64,000 nucleotides of DNA from Pseudomonas rhizophila (GCF_003033885.1 NZ_CP024081.1:1455979-1519978), one strand, 5' to 3'; shown: positions 8,701 through 16,643, counted from the stretch's first letter. The notes: generated by a model from the letters alone, not told the origin. A program made the numbers and translations.

Positions 8701-9514
8701 GCGTGGCAAAGGTCGTTTTGGCAAAGCCCTCGAGGGAGCGTTGGCCGGCCCTGATCATCTGAGAGGCTTGTCTGGTCACCGCAGCTTCGACACCGATTGA
8801 AGCGACTTCGGCGGCCACGCTGGTCCCATTGAAAATGGTCTGGTAGGAGTCCTTGTTACGGATGGCGTCTTGCAGGCCGCGCAGACCGCTATAGATTCCG
8901 AAGGCCTGAAGTCCAAGCCCTGTAGGGATGAGGATATTGCTCTTGGTTGTATTTGCCCAACTGAATGCTCCATGGCTAAGCCCTTGTATAGCGAGCCTTT
9001 GGGCCGATTTCAGGAGTTTTTCCAGCGTTCTCCGATGGCTGGCGGGTTCGGCCTGTGTTTCAGGCGTTTGCCTCAATAATGGGGGCGCGGCGGGTGAGCG
9101 CTGGCTCGCCATTTCAAACAGCAACGTGGGCAGCCGATAGTCGTTTGCGTCGGCGGTCAGTTTGAGCCGTGTTTCAATATTGTTTGCGTTGAACTGTAAC
9201 GAGTTCACGAAAAAACGATTGAGGCTGCGGAAAAAAGTATTGTCGCCGTTCAGCGGCTGTCCATCGGTGGTTGCGCCTAACGTATCCAGGGCTGAACGGG
9301 TGACAGTCACGGAACCGATGTGCAGCGGGCCGTAAAGTTTGTCGACGATTTCGAGTTGGGCTTGTCTATGTTTGTGCTCCGAACTCAGCTGCGTCCCATC
9401 GGCAGTCTTGAAATCGAGTGTTTCGATGGTGTGCTTATTTGTAGGCACGCCTAAGTCGGTAATGACTACGGCATAGTCGTCGGGCACCGGGCCGGGCTGG
9501 AAAATCTGGGCCAT
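5798..9514 (-). CDS. Putative toxin: TcdA/TcdB-like pore region plus RTX repeats
   Basis: 1238 residues. Residues ~195-355 hold long hydrophobic stretches (LTLPFDIIAAVDSFKAA; ALSVTSAAMTLTIGIAALAG; AGLAAGLILVVGSQIWG) arranged like the pore-forming/translocation region of TcdA/TcdB-type toxins. Residues ~500-665 carry RTX-like calcium-binding nonapeptides (GGGNDIVEG, GGTKDDVFI, GGLGNDTVV, GAGDDRIFI, GGPGEDIYA). The remaining ~550 residues are a beta-rich region I do not recognise. There is no signal peptide, and no type I secretion genes lie in the window. AGGA precedes the ATG by 8 bases. The downstream 497-residue gene may be co-transcribed. The alternative is an RTX adhesin or enzyme rather than a pore former. 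Confidence 0.6.
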   Translation of the reverse strand: MAQIFQPGPVPDDYAVVITDLGVPTNKHTIETLDFKTADGTQLSSEHKHRQAQLEIVDKLYGPLHIGSVTVTRSALDTLGATTDGQPLNGDNTFFRSLNRFFVNSLQFNANNIETRLKLTADANDYRLPTLLFEMASQRSPAAPPLLRQTPETQAEPASHRRTLEKLLKSAQRLAIQGLSHGAFSWANTTKSNILIPTGLGLQAFGIYSGLRGLQDAIRNKDSYQTIFNGTSVAAEVASIGVEAAVTRQASQMIRAGQRSLEGFAKTTFATRLARGSGLIASVLTLPFDIIAAVDSFKAAAHATGKEATDHYVSAALSVTSAAMTLTIGIAALAGFGSAGPAGLAAGLILVVGSQIWGAVRQVDDIDDYIELTVHERLRTGWLAFWAMGPDKDIQDRYTIAKATAEHTKLLQANASHLLKGPLKDSTEAIVNGTFTVELEPVPYNTWNWWTGARYRATTVRPKIKDNDDRIDARKGVTAQTPGAVIETSAEHKAIHWYIGGGNDIVEGVENKPNVFHYGAGVKKLTGGTKDDVFIFEGSTETLSETSANNLVGGLGNDTVVLSGRSSSHQEPRLGYQVDLDAGQVSIITQKSHDTQSKPHRHADLESIENVEIPEGGANIIKGTAGPNIIRSRGNDSIDAGAGDDRIFILNGNNRNADGGPGEDIYAIAHKPGHVSITENGVDNSVIALDWRADLIESWRIEDGHLVITSCFDASDREFRKVTIREVYEDSAFPRALQNNRLTFITQDGYHLVPDLPDTIESSSPLDIETVVVQPGTPRNPAILPDRSEQPISHDKDTSYYVSHLNELTTLKVKQKSEFSTTLHLNYANAELTRIEAYYKAHVTQKDEGDSIKYGECGLTLHFGVRQVVLKNLASSDERYSAQNAKTGRRAFSALGSHHTFILTLNDGSSYRMVQPSPDYGLLLDETFIGKDPVEWKTDVPLPLTPTKKKYAYLQPLDKKPYYMRSWATCALLTSPTEQTGIEVLIGEGATYLVHLSPNMTLRLSTPGALAGANPRLPRASLWELDATRLGQVEIKLSSNLLQIGGTTIHLPVYEADDLVDPIRVITAQGVVHAVDSLFERVYVEALDGRYFAPLTDPNIPLPSELSSLTSEELKVLHVAVKDGSPGTLSYNLRTRKWILDTDKSRVIEAANLRKTDLCDHALKIYQDLAREGLNQTPPLGDDTLRLLREKCVELIEGFTLDNSVMFARALALSAVFGIRLSQLSWFLSLAEASPEPT

Positions 9515-9652
9515 TGTGAACGTCCTTGTTCAACGATGATTGAGTGGCCCTATATGTAAGATGCTTCCTGGCGGGGTGTATATCGATGGGTTGTTTCTAC
9601 GTTTTGCGAAAGCCTCGAGTAAAAGATGAGGCTGTTTCGCAAAGTCAGGGAC

Positions 9653-10282
9653 TCAGTGAGTCGACATCAAAGAGGCCGCGCCCGCACCGCCAAAGAGTCC
9701 TGCGCTGATGCGGTTGAACCAACTCTGGCCTTTACCCGTTCGCAGATATCGCGCCGCGCCGTGGGCGCCGAGGCCGTAAGCCAGCTTGCAGAGCAGGTCA
9801 AGAACGGTCCAGGTGGCGATCATGATCAGCAGTTGCGGCAGGAACGGTTGTTCGGCGCTCAAGAACTGCGGCAGGAAAGCGGCGAAGAACAGAATGTCCT
9901 TGGGGTTGCTGGCACCCAGCACGAATGCCCGGCCGAACAGGGCGCGAAAGCGCGGGATGGCGGCGGCCTGGGGCAATTCGGCACCCTGGGACGGCTGGCG
10001 CGATTGCTGCCAGCTCTGCCAGGCCAGGTAAAACAGATACAACGCGCCGACCATCTTCAGGGCGCTGAACAGTTGCTCTGACGCCAACAACAGTGCGCCG
10101 AGGCCCAACGCCGATGCGCTCAGCAGGCAAATCGAGGCGATCACGCCACCCAGAAACGCCGGATACGAACGGCGCAGGCCATAGTTCAGGCTGTTGCCGA
10201 TCATCAGCAACGACAGTGGGCCGGGGATGAGGATCACCACCAGAGCGGCGCCGCTGAACAACAGCCAGGTTTCCAGATTCAT
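9653..10282 (-). CDS. LysE-family amino-acid exporter
   Basis: 209 residues from the ATG at 10282, which has AGGAG 7 bases upstream; longer in-frame starts lack a ribosome site. It has the LysE/RhtB fold: about six hydrophobic segments, the N-terminal IPGPLSLLMIGNSLNYGLRR containing the family's PGP motif, and the GASNPKDILFFAAFLPQF motif in the second half. It probably exports amino acids or related metabolites; the substrate is unknown. It lies 61 bp downstream of the purine permease on the same strand. Confidence 0.9.
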   Translation of the reverse strand: MNLETWLLFSGAALVVILIPGPLSLLMIGNSLNYGLRRSYPAFLGGVIASICLLSASALGLGALLLASEQLFSALKMVGALYLFYLAWQSWQQSRQPSQGAELPQAAAIPRFRALFGRAFVLGASNPKDILFFAAFLPQFLSAEQPFLPQLLIMIATWTVLDLLCKLAYGLGAHGAARYLRTGKGQSWFNRISAGLFGGAGAASLMSTH

Positions 10283-10306
10283 TGCTTTGCTCCTGATGCA
10301 AGAACG

Positions 10307-10326
10307 CCTCACCCGACGGGGTGAGG
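10307..10326. other. Hairpin between permease and lysE-like gene
   Basis: Perfect 8-bp stem CCTCACCC / GGGTGAGG with a 4-base loop, just upstream of the lysE-like start and after the permease stop. It has no T-run on the minus strand, so it may be a weak terminator or an mRNA-processing structure. Confidence 0.5.
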
Positions 10327-10343
10327 CTCATGAATAATCCCGC

Positions 10344-11693
10344 CTACAAGAAGATGAACTTGGCGATGAAGATCGCGCAGAGCACCCACAGACTGACAGA
10401 AATTTCCTTGTGTTTACCCGTGCCGGCCTTAAGCACCACATAGGTGATGAAGCCCAGCGCAATACCGTCGGCGACCGAAAAGGTCAGGGGCATCATGATG
10501 GCCGTGACGATGGCCGGGATGCTGTCGGTCGCTTCGTCCCATTCGATGTGGGCCATGCCCCCCATCATCAGCATGGCGACATAGATCAAGGCCCCCGCGG
10601 TAGCGTAGGCGGGGATCATCCCGGCCAGGGGGGCGAAGAACATCGCGGCAATAAATAGCACACCAACCGTCACGGCGGTAAGCCCTGTGCGGCCACCCGC
10701 CGCGACACCGGCGGCGCTTTCCACATAGCTGGTCACCGGCGGCACGCCGACCATGGCGCCGAACACGCTGGAGGCGCTGTCGGCTTTCAGGGCCTTGGAC
10801 AGATTCTCGATCTTGCCATCAGGTTTGACCAGCCCGGCACGCTGGGCAACGCCCATCAGGGTGCCGGCGGTGTCGAACATGTGCACGAACAGGAACGCCA
10901 GCACTACGCTGATCATGCTGACGTTGAATACGCCGACTACATCCATCGCCATCCAGGTGGGCGCCAGGCTCGGAGGCGTCGACATGACCCCGTTGTATTG
11001 CACCAGTCCCAGGCCCCAACCGGCCAGGGTCACGGCGATGATGCTGATCAGGATCGCGCCGAACACGCGGTGATAGCTGAGCACGGCGATCATCAGAAAA
11101 CACACCGCAGCCAGTAACGGGCCGGGCTCGTGCAGGGAGCCGAGCTTGATCAGGGTAGCGGGGCTGTCCACGACGATGCCGGCGGTCTTCAGGCCGATCA
11201 GTCCAAGGAACAACCCGACTCCCGCACCCATGGCATAACGCAGGCTCACCGGAATGCTGTTGAGCAGCCACTCACGCACCCGCGACAGGGTCAGGAACAT
11301 GAACAGCACCCCGGAAACAAACACCGCGCCCAATGCGGTTTCCCAGTTGTAGCCCATGGTGCCGACCACGGTGTAGGTGAAAAACGCGTTCAGGCCCATG
11401 CCCGGTGCCAGGCCCACCGGCCAGTTGGCGTACAGGCCCATCAACAGGCAACCCAGGGCGGCGGCGATGCAGGTCGCGACGAATGCGGCGCCGTGATCGA
11501 TGCCGGCGTCGGCCATGATGTTGGGGTTGACGAAGATGATGTAGGCCATGGTGATGAAGGTCGTCAGACCGGCAATCAGCTCGGTCTTCACCGTGGTGCC
11601 ATGCAAGCTGAGTTTGAAGATGCGCTCCAGCCAGCCAGTGCGTAGTGGCGGCGAGAGGTCCAGCGTCCGGGCTTCGGGTTTGCGGCTTTCCAC
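10344..11693 (-). CDS. NCS2/AzgA-type purine permease
   Basis: 449 residues with about 12-14 membrane segments. The N-terminal block (KTELIAGLTTFITMAYIIFV, then NPNIM), GLAPGMGLNAFFTYTVVG, and VPPVTSYVESAAGVAAGGRTG mark the AzgA subfamily of NCS2 transporters, which import adenine, guanine or hypoxanthine by proton symport. A candidate operator lies 140 bp upstream, between a possible -35 (TTGCTT) and -10 (CATAAT). The gene would thus be co-regulated with the purine and glyoxylate genes. Which purine it carries cannot be told from sequence. Confidence 0.92.
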   Translation of the reverse strand: MESRKPEARTLDLSPPLRTGWLERIFKLSLHGTTVKTELIAGLTTFITMAYIIFVNPNIMADAGIDHGAAFVATCIAAALGCLLMGLYANWPVGLAPGMGLNAFFTYTVVGTMGYNWETALGAVFVSGVLFMFLTLSRVREWLLNSIPVSLRYAMGAGVGLFLGLIGLKTAGIVVDSPATLIKLGSLHEPGPLLAAVCFLMIAVLSYHRVFGAILISIIAVTLAGWGLGLVQYNGVMSTPPSLAPTWMAMDVVGVFNVSMISVVLAFLFVHMFDTAGTLMGVAQRAGLVKPDGKIENLSKALKADSASSVFGAMVGVPPVTSYVESAAGVAAGGRTGLTAVTVGVLFIAAMFFAPLAGMIPAYATAGALIYVAMLMMGGMAHIEWDEATDSIPAIVTAIMMPLTFSVADGIALGFITYVVLKAGTGKHKEISVSLWVLCAIFIAKFIFL

Positions 11694-11832
11694 AGCGAGT
11701 ACTCCTCAAGAGTTTTATTGTTATTTCCAGCACGCCCGCCCCCTGAGGGTAGCGGCGTTGCTTTGAGGCAGGTAAGGCCGGCGAGGTTTTTTGACCTTAT
11801 GGTCAAGAACTCGCACGAAGCGAATTATGCTT

Positions 11833-11842
11833 TTGTATACAA
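11833..11842. promoter_or_regulatory. Candidate GntR-type operator upstream of purine permease
   Basis: Perfect TTGTATACAA palindrome placed between TTGCTT and CATAAT (16-base spacing) on the minus strand. A bound repressor here would block the permease promoter. The intergenic stretch 11694-12036 otherwise holds a REP doublet. Confidence 0.6.
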
Positions 11843-11916
11843 ATAAAGCAAATAATGTTTTCTATGTTGTCGACGAAAAGTCTGGGAGGTAGGGATATAT
11901 CGACTGTGAGGACGCC

Positions 11917-12009
11917 ATCGCGAGCAGGCTCGCTCCCACAGGGGAGCTGCGTCGTTCACAAAATTTGTGCGCATGGGGGATCCATTGTGGGAGCGAGCCT
12001 GCTCGCGAT
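11917..12009. repeat. REP doublet (REPIN), class B, 93 bp
   Basis: Inverted REP arms with ATCGCGAG ends outward, in the gap between the marR-like 3' end and the permease promoter. The spacer contains TTCACAAAA, seen also in other class B doublets. Confidence 0.9.
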
Positions 12010-12036
12010 GGCGCCGGTTCTGACGCTACAAATCCC

Positions 12037-12477
12037 TCAGCTCGCCGAACCCTTGCCCAATCCCAGGTTCACCGCCAACCACCCATTCACCGCTTCCTCC
12101 CCAGCCTCGGCAAATACCCGCTCGAGCAATTTCACCTGCTCGCGACGCAACGCCTGTTCGAAGCGCTCGCCCTCGGCCGTCAGTTCCAGCAGCCGCTTAC
12201 GCTTGTCCGTCTCGGAGGCGACGCTGTTCACCAGGTGCATTTCCATCAACTGCCGCAACGGCATGTTCAACGCCTGTTTGCTCACGCCAAGCAGCGTCAG
12301 CAATTCCTTCACGCTCAGGGATGGGTAGCGGGCGATAAAAAAAACGATGCGCTGATGCACCCGGCTCAGCCCGCGACGCTCAAGCATTTCATCGGCCTTG
12401 GCGGTAAACGCCTGGTAACCGAAGAAGAACGCTTCCATGGCCATTTGCTGGGAGGCCGGGTTTTTAAGGTCAAGCAT
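12037..12477 (-). CDS. MarR-family transcriptional regulator
   Basis: 146 residues. A winged-helix core is visible (QRIVFFIARYPSLSVKELLT, then LLGVSKQALNMPLRQLME with the recognition helix), followed by the wing SETDKRKRLLELTAEGERF. It is divergently placed from the PLP aminotransferase 82 bp away, so it probably controls that gene and itself. No ligand can be inferred. It starts at the ATG at 12477. Confidence 0.9.
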   Translation of the reverse strand: MLDLKNPASQQMAMEAFFFGYQAFTAKADEMLERRGLSRVHQRIVFFIARYPSLSVKELLTLLGVSKQALNMPLRQLMEMHLVNSVASETDKRKRLLELTAEGERFEQALRREQVKLLERVFAEAGEEAVNGWLAVNLGLGKGSAS

Positions 12478-12559
12478 GTTGACGTATCCAGAGAGGTCGG
12501 AGTAATTTCGGTCAACTAGTTTGACTCATTTTTCCAGTGACCCGCTACAGGTGACCCCC

Positions 12560-13726
12560 ATGGCTTTTTCCGAACGTGTCTCGCGCCTCAAAAGTTCTTT
12601 GATTCGAGAAATCCTCGCCGCCGCGCAGCGTCCTGAAGTGATGTCGTTCGCCGGTGGCCTGCCGGCCGAAGCCATGCTGCCGAAAGTCGAATGGGCGGCC
12701 ATGCCGGTGTCCATGGGCCAATACGGCATGAGCGAAGGTGAACCGGCCTTGCGCGAAGCCCTGGCGGCACAGGCGCGGTCATTGGGCCTGGCGTGTGAAG
12801 CCAGTCAGGTACTGGTGGTCAGCGGCTCCCAGCAAACCCTCGACCTGGCGGCCAAGCTGCACATCGATGTCGGCACTCAAGTCATGCTGGAAGCGCCGAC
12901 CTACCTGGCCGCGTTGCAGATTTTCCAGCTGTTTGGCGCCGACTGCATCACGGTGCCCCTGGAGGCCGATGGGCCTGATCTGAAACAGTTGCGAGCCCGA
13001 CTGGAACAGTATCGCCCCGCGTTCATCTACCTGATTCCCACCTTCCAGAACCCTTCGGCGGTGCGCTACAGCGAAGCCAAGCGCGATGCCGTGGCGGCGC
13101 TGCTGGATGAGTTCGGCGTGACCTTGGTGGAAGACGAGCCCTACCGCGAGCTGACCTTCGACGGCGGCAGCGCCACGCCGATTGTCAGTCGCTTGAAGAA
13201 GGCCAGTTGGATCTACACCGGCACTGTGTCGAAAACCCTGTTGCCCGGGCTACGTGTGGGTTACCTGATCGCCAGCCCGGATCTGTTCCCACACCTGCTG
13301 CGGCTCAAGCAGTCGGCGGACCTGCACACCAATCGCATCGGTCAGTGGCAGGCATTGCAATGGATCGGCACCGAGCAGTACCAAAGCCATTTGAGCGAGT
13401 TGAGGGATTTTTACCGGGATCGTCGGGACCGGTTCCAGGCGGCGCTGCAAACACATTTTTCCGATATCGCGCATTGGAACGTGCCTCAGGGCGGGCTGTT
13501 TTTCTGGCTGACCCTCAAGCAACCGCTGGACACCCGCACCTTGCTCGACGCCGCGCTGGCTGCCGACGTCGCGTTCATGCCGGGAGAGCCGTTCTTTCCC
13601 GAGCCGGACAAGCATCCGGGGCACCTGCGGTTGAACTTCAGCCACATCGACCCGGCGCGGCTGGATGAGGGGCTTAAGCGGTTGGCGGGGGTGGTGCGGG
13701 AGGCTTTGGCGGTAAAAGCAGCCTGA
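12560..13726 (+). CDS. PLP-dependent aminotransferase (2-aminoadipate/KAT II type)
   Basis: 388 residues from the ATG at 12560, preceded by AGGTGA; an in-frame TTG at 12521 is less likely. It is a fold-type I aminotransferase of the 2-aminoadipate/kynurenine aminotransferase group. MSFAGGLPAEAMLP at the N-terminus, the AAxLHIDVGTQVMLEAPTYLA substrate loop, LVEDEPYREL containing the cofactor Asp, and TGTVSKTLLPGLRVGYL containing the Schiff-base Lys are all present. There is no N-terminal GntR domain, so this is not a MocR regulator. The natural substrate is unknown. Confidence 0.88.
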   Translation: MAFSERVSRLKSSLIREILAAAQRPEVMSFAGGLPAEAMLPKVEWAAMPVSMGQYGMSEGEPALREALAAQARSLGLACEASQVLVVSGSQQTLDLAAKLHIDVGTQVMLEAPTYLAALQIFQLFGADCITVPLEADGPDLKQLRARLEQYRPAFIYLIPTFQNPSAVRYSEAKRDAVAALLDEFGVTLVEDEPYRELTFDGGSATPIVSRLKKASWIYTGTVSKTLLPGLRVGYLIASPDLFPHLLRLKQSADLHTNRIGQWQALQWIGTEQYQSHLSELRDFYRDRRDRFQAALQTHFSDIAHWNVPQGGLFFWLTLKQPLDTRTLLDAALAADVAFMPGEPFFPEPDKHPGHLRLNFSHIDPARLDEGLKRLAGVVREALAVKAA

Positions 13727-13751
13727 CTTATGTGGTGACTGGACTGGCCCC

Positions 13752-13842
13752 ATCGCGAGCAGGCTCGCTCCCACAGGGTTCAGAGTCGATCACAAAACCC
13801 AGTTATCCACAGTTCCATTGTGGGAGCGAGCCTGCTCGCGAT
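13752..13842. repeat. REP doublet (REPIN), class B, 91 bp
   Basis: Inverted REP arms, ATCGCGAG ends outward, between convergent aminotransferase and glutaredoxin-like genes. The spacer holds GATCACAAAA, related to the spacers of other class B copies. Confidence 0.9.
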
Positions 13843-13869
13843 AGGGCCCGCAAATACACCATAAAACTA

Positions 13870-14241
13870 TCAGACTGCCGCAAACCGCTTATCCAGATAA
13901 TCAATGATCACCTTGGACTCATACATCCAGGTGGTCTCGCCGTTCTCTTCGATGCGCAGGCACGGTACTTTGATCTTGCCGCCTTGCTCCAGCAGCGTCT
14001 GGCGATCCTGCTCGTTGTTTTTTGCATCCCGCAAGGCCACCGGCACGTTGAGGCGGTGCAGGGTGCGGCGGGTCTTCACGCAGAACGGGCAGGCGTGGAA
14101 CTGATAGAGCGTCAGGCTGCGGGCGGCCTGATTGACTTGCGCCTGGGCTTCGGCCGGACGTTGCTTCTTGCCGGGGCGGGTGATGAAGTCGATGAAAATA
14201 ATCAGCTGGCCCAGGCCAACTCGCAGCGCTTTGACGATCAC
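13870..14241 (-). CDS. Glutaredoxin / GST N-domain-like protein
   Basis: 123 residues from a GTG at 14241, which has GTGAGG upstream and begins the family-like IVKALRVGLGQLIIFIDFIT. Longer in-frame starts run into the folE 3' end and are implausible. After the N-terminal amphipathic segment comes a thioredoxin-fold domain with the redox motif ACPFCVKTRR (CxxC), the cis-proline strand KVPCLRI and the glutathione-site-like WMYESKVIIDYL. It probably reduces disulfides or mixed glutathione disulfides at the membrane. Confidence 0.85.
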   Translation of the reverse strand: MIVKALRVGLGQLIIFIDFITRPGKKQRPAEAQAQVNQAARSLTLYQFHACPFCVKTRRTLHRLNVPVALRDAKNNEQDRQTLLEQGGKIKVPCLRIEENGETTWMYESKVIIDYLDKRFAAV

Positions 14242-14302
14242 GGTATTAAGCCTCACGACAGGGAAGAAGAGGGCGCGCAGCTTACCTGATTTTTCACGGG
14301 CG

Positions 14303-14334
14303 AAAAAAAACCGGCGATCAATGCCGGTTTTTTT
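14303..14334. terminator. Bidirectional-looking intrinsic terminator after folE
   Basis: Stem CCGGC / GCCGG flanked by eight A on one side and seven T on the other, so it can terminate in either direction. For folE on the minus strand it lies just past the stop codon. Confidence 0.85.
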
Positions 14335-14345
14335 CATGCGGGGGG

Positions 14346-14891
14346 TTACTTGATCAGGCTGAGGAACTCGCTGCGGGTCGCGGCGTTTTCGCGGAACTCG
14401 CCAAGCATCACCGAGGTGATCATCGAGGAGTTCTGCTTTTCCACACCGCGCATCATCATGCACATGTGCTTGGCTTCGATCACCACCGCCACGCCCAGGG
14501 CACCGGTCACCTGCTGGACCGCGTCGGCGATCTGGCGGCTGAGGTTTTCCTGGATCTGCAGGCGACGTGCGTACATGTCGACGATGCGTGCGACTTTCGA
14601 AAGCCCCAGCACCTTGCCACTCGGAATGTAGGCCACATGGGCCTTGCCGATGAAGGGCAGCAAATGGTGCTCGCACAGCGAGTACAACTCGATGTCCTTG
14701 ACCAGCACCATTTCGCTGTTGTCGGAGCTGAACAAGGCACCGTTGGTGACTTCTTCGAGGGTCTGTTCGTAACCGCGGCAGAGGTACTGCATGGCCTTGG
14801 CAGCGCGCTTGGGCGTGTCGAGCAGGCCCTCGCGGGAAACGTCCTCGCCCAGTTGGCCGAGAATCGCGGTGTAATTCTGTTCCAGAGACAT
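14346..14891 (-). CDS. folE: GTP cyclohydrolase I
   Basis: 181 residues. It converts GTP to 7,8-dihydroneopterin triphosphate, the first step to folate and pterins. The zinc and active-site motifs are clear: [20 protein letters not shown] with Cys and His ligands, then [19 protein letters not shown] with the second Cys. [20 protein letters not shown] is also typical. It sits in the conserved Pseudomonas order folE-smr-membrane protein-isochorismatase-prmB. Pseudomonads often carry more than one folE, so this may be one of two copies. Confidence 0.96.
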   Translation of the reverse strand: MSLEQNYTAILGQLGEDVSREGLLDTPKRAAKAMQYLCRGYEQTLEEVTNGALFSSDNSEMVLVKDIELYSLCEHHLLPFIGKAHVAYIPSGKVLGLSKVARIVDMYARRLQIQENLSRQIADAVQQVTGALGVAVVIEAKHMCMMMRGVEKQNSSMITSVMLGEFRENAATRSEFLSLIK

Positions 14892-14968
14892 GAAACTACC
14901 TGTGGGATTTTACGCAAAGGGCAAGGGTACGGTGGCGGACACGGCGCTGCAAGCTCGGCAATCGGGTG

Positions 14969-15526
14969 CTACTCGTCGCGGCCTTCCATCATGGTGCGCT
15001 TGAGCATCACGTACACCGCCCCGGCGCCACCGTGTTTCGCCTGGCAGGAGGTGAAGCCCAGCACTTGCGGGTGCTGGCGCAGCCAGGTGTTGACGTGGCT
15101 CTTGATCATCGGCCGCTTGCCGTCCAGCCGCACGGCCTTGCCGTGGGTGACGCGCACGCAGCGGATTTCGAATTTGGTGGCTTCGGCCAAGAAGGCCCAG
15201 AGGGTTTCCCGGGCCTTTTCCACGGTCATGCCGTGCAGGTCGAGGCTGCCTTCGAAGGGAATCTGGCCAACCTTCAGCTTGCGCATCTGGCTTTCCTGAA
15301 CGCCGTCGCGAGCCCACATCAGCTCGTCTTCAGGACCTACGTCGATCACGAACTGGTCGGACAAGCCATCCACGGTGGTGGCGTCGGTGCGCACCGTGGC
15401 GGCCTGGCGCAGCTTGGCGATTTGTGCGCGATCCGCCTTGGGTTTGCCGGTTTCGGCACGGTCGTGCTTGATCGGTTTAACACCCTGGATCGCACTTTTG
15501 AACAGGGAAAAGTCGTCGTCTTGCAT
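14969..15526 (-). CDS. Smr-domain endonuclease-like protein
   Basis: 185 residues from the ATG at 15526 (MQDDDFSLFKSAI). The C-terminal Smr domain shows LDLHGMTVEKARETLWAFL and VRVTHGKAVRLDG, matching the LDxH and HGK-type motifs of small MutS-related nucleases (YdaL/SmrA group). The N-terminal half has charged linker sequence. It is likely a DNA or RNA endonuclease; the exact substrate in Pseudomonas is not evident from sequence. Confidence 0.88.
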   Translation of the reverse strand: MQDDDFSLFKSAIQGVKPIKHDRAETGKPKADRAQIAKLRQAATVRTDATTVDGLSDQFVIDVGPEDELMWARDGVQESQMRKLKVGQIPFEGSLDLHGMTVEKARETLWAFLAEATKFEIRCVRVTHGKAVRLDGKRPMIKSHVNTWLRQHPQVLGFTSCQAKHGGAGAVYVMLKRTMMEGRDE

Positions 15527-15600
15527 GTCAGCCTCCGCGAAGGCCGGCCAGTTTACCCAACTCCTGCGGGATCCGGCGCGACAAAACGTCGGGCGGCGGG

Positions 15601-15921
15601 TCAGTCGTGCTTTTTCATCAAGTGAGGAGCCATGGCCAGCTCCAGGGATTGGCGGGCCCGACGGCGGCAAAGGCGCCACAGCCACACGCCCAACAGCAGT
15701 ACCAGCAAGCCGATCACCAGAATGATCGTGGAGCCGAGCGGGGTTGCGTTCAACTCGCCCAGGGCGGGCGGGCGACCCAGCAGGCTGGCGGCGCCCGCCA
15801 TCGACAGCAGTACACCGAGCGTTGCCAGGAGCGCCGCGAGCGCGGCACCGAAACGCAAGCGCCAGTTGCTCGGGCCTTTGGGCCGCAAGCGACGTGCGTC
15901 AAAACCATCGGATAACTTCAT
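15601..15921 (-). CDS. Small two-helix membrane protein, unknown function
   Basis: 106 residues from the ATG at 15921, which has GAGGAAGG upstream. There are two hydrophobic helices (LRFGAALAALLATLGVLLSM and STIILVIGLLVLLLGVWLW), an Arg-rich cytoplasmic patch RRRARQSLE and the tail HLMKKHD. No family is recognised. It lies 74 bp upstream of smr on the same strand and may be co-transcribed. Confidence 0.7.
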   Translation of the reverse strand: MKLSDGFDARRLRPKGPSNWRLRFGAALAALLATLGVLLSMAGAASLLGRPPALGELNATPLGSTIILVIGLLVLLLGVWLWRLCRRRARQSLELAMAPHLMKKHD

Positions 15922-16016
15922 TCCGACCTTCCTCAATGGGTATCGGCCCTTCGACCGGAAGATGTTCGGGTTGTTCCTGACACTACGGCAATTGCGGCAA
16001 ATGAGAGGCTTTTGCG

Positions 16017-16043
16017 GATAAGCGGCGCAACGGGCCGCTTATC
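16017..16043. terminator. Hairpin after isochorismatase-like gene
   Basis: Perfect 10-bp stem GATAAGCGGC / GCCGCTTATC with a 7-base loop, ten bases past the gene's stop on the minus strand. There is no real T-run, so it is a weak terminator or a 3'-end stabiliser. Confidence 0.5.
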
Positions 16044-16052
16044 GAAGGGGTG

Positions 16053-16643
16053 TCAGATGAAATCGCGGGTCAGGGCCAGGGTGGCGAAGTTGTCCGCCAT
16101 GATCGCCATTTCGGTCTGGTGCACGTGTTCGGCGCTCAGGACTCCGCCCTTGTGCGGCAGATCGCGAGTGGCGCAGGCGTCTTCGACCAGGGTGCAACGA
16201 AAGCCTAGGTTCTTGGCGGCACGCACGGTGGTGCTGACGCTGGAATGGCTCATGAAACCACAAACGATCAGGTCCAGGGGGCCGAGGTCCTCCAGGCGCT
16301 TTTTCAGTTCGGTGCCGTGAAACGCGCTGGGCAGCAGTTTTTCCACCACGGTTTCGTCGCCCTGGGGTTCCAGGCCGCTAATGAACTCCCCGCGTTCGCC
16401 CTGTGGGTCGAACAGCCCGCCATGGGTGCCCAGGTGACGCACATGCACGATCGGCCGGCCGGCAGCACGGGCCGCGCCGAGCAATTGCTTGATGTTCGCG
16501 ACCGCCGCATCCATGCCACTCAACGCCAGGGGGCCGGCGAGGTATTCTTTCTGGGCATCGATGATGATCAGCGTCGCTTGACTCAGATTGGCCGCTGCGT
16601 AACCGCGACCGCTGAGTTGAAACATCGTTTTTGGAACGGACAT
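16053..16643 (-). CDS. Isochorismatase-family hydrolase with Ser at the usual Cys site
   Basis: 196 residues with the isochorismatase/nicotinamidase fold: TLIIDAQKEYLAG contains the first catalytic Asp, and GRPIVHVRHLG and PSAFHGTELKKRL follow. At the nucleophile site most cysteine hydrolases read like MTHxCVSTT, but here the sequence is FMSHSSVSTTVRAA, with serine where the cysteine is expected. EntB- and PhzD-type isochorismatases also lack that Cys, so the chemistry may not be a Cys-dependent amide hydrolysis. AAGGAG precedes the ATG. The substrate is unknown. Confidence 0.85.
   Translation of the reverse strand: MSVPKTMFQLSGRGYAAANLSQATLIIIDAQKEYLAGPLALSGMDAAVANIKQLLGAARAAGRPIVHVRHLGTHGGLFDPQGERGEFISGLEPQGDETVVEKLLPSAFHGTELKKRLEDLGPLDLIVCGFMSHSSVSTTVRAAKNLGFRCTLVEDACATRDLPHKGGVLSAEHVHQTEMAIMADNFATLALTRDFI

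Noticed and set aside
12560-13726. MocR-type regulator with aminotransferase domain
   Set aside because: The protein begins directly with the aminotransferase fold and has no N-terminal winged-helix domain; the regulator is the separate divergent MarR gene.
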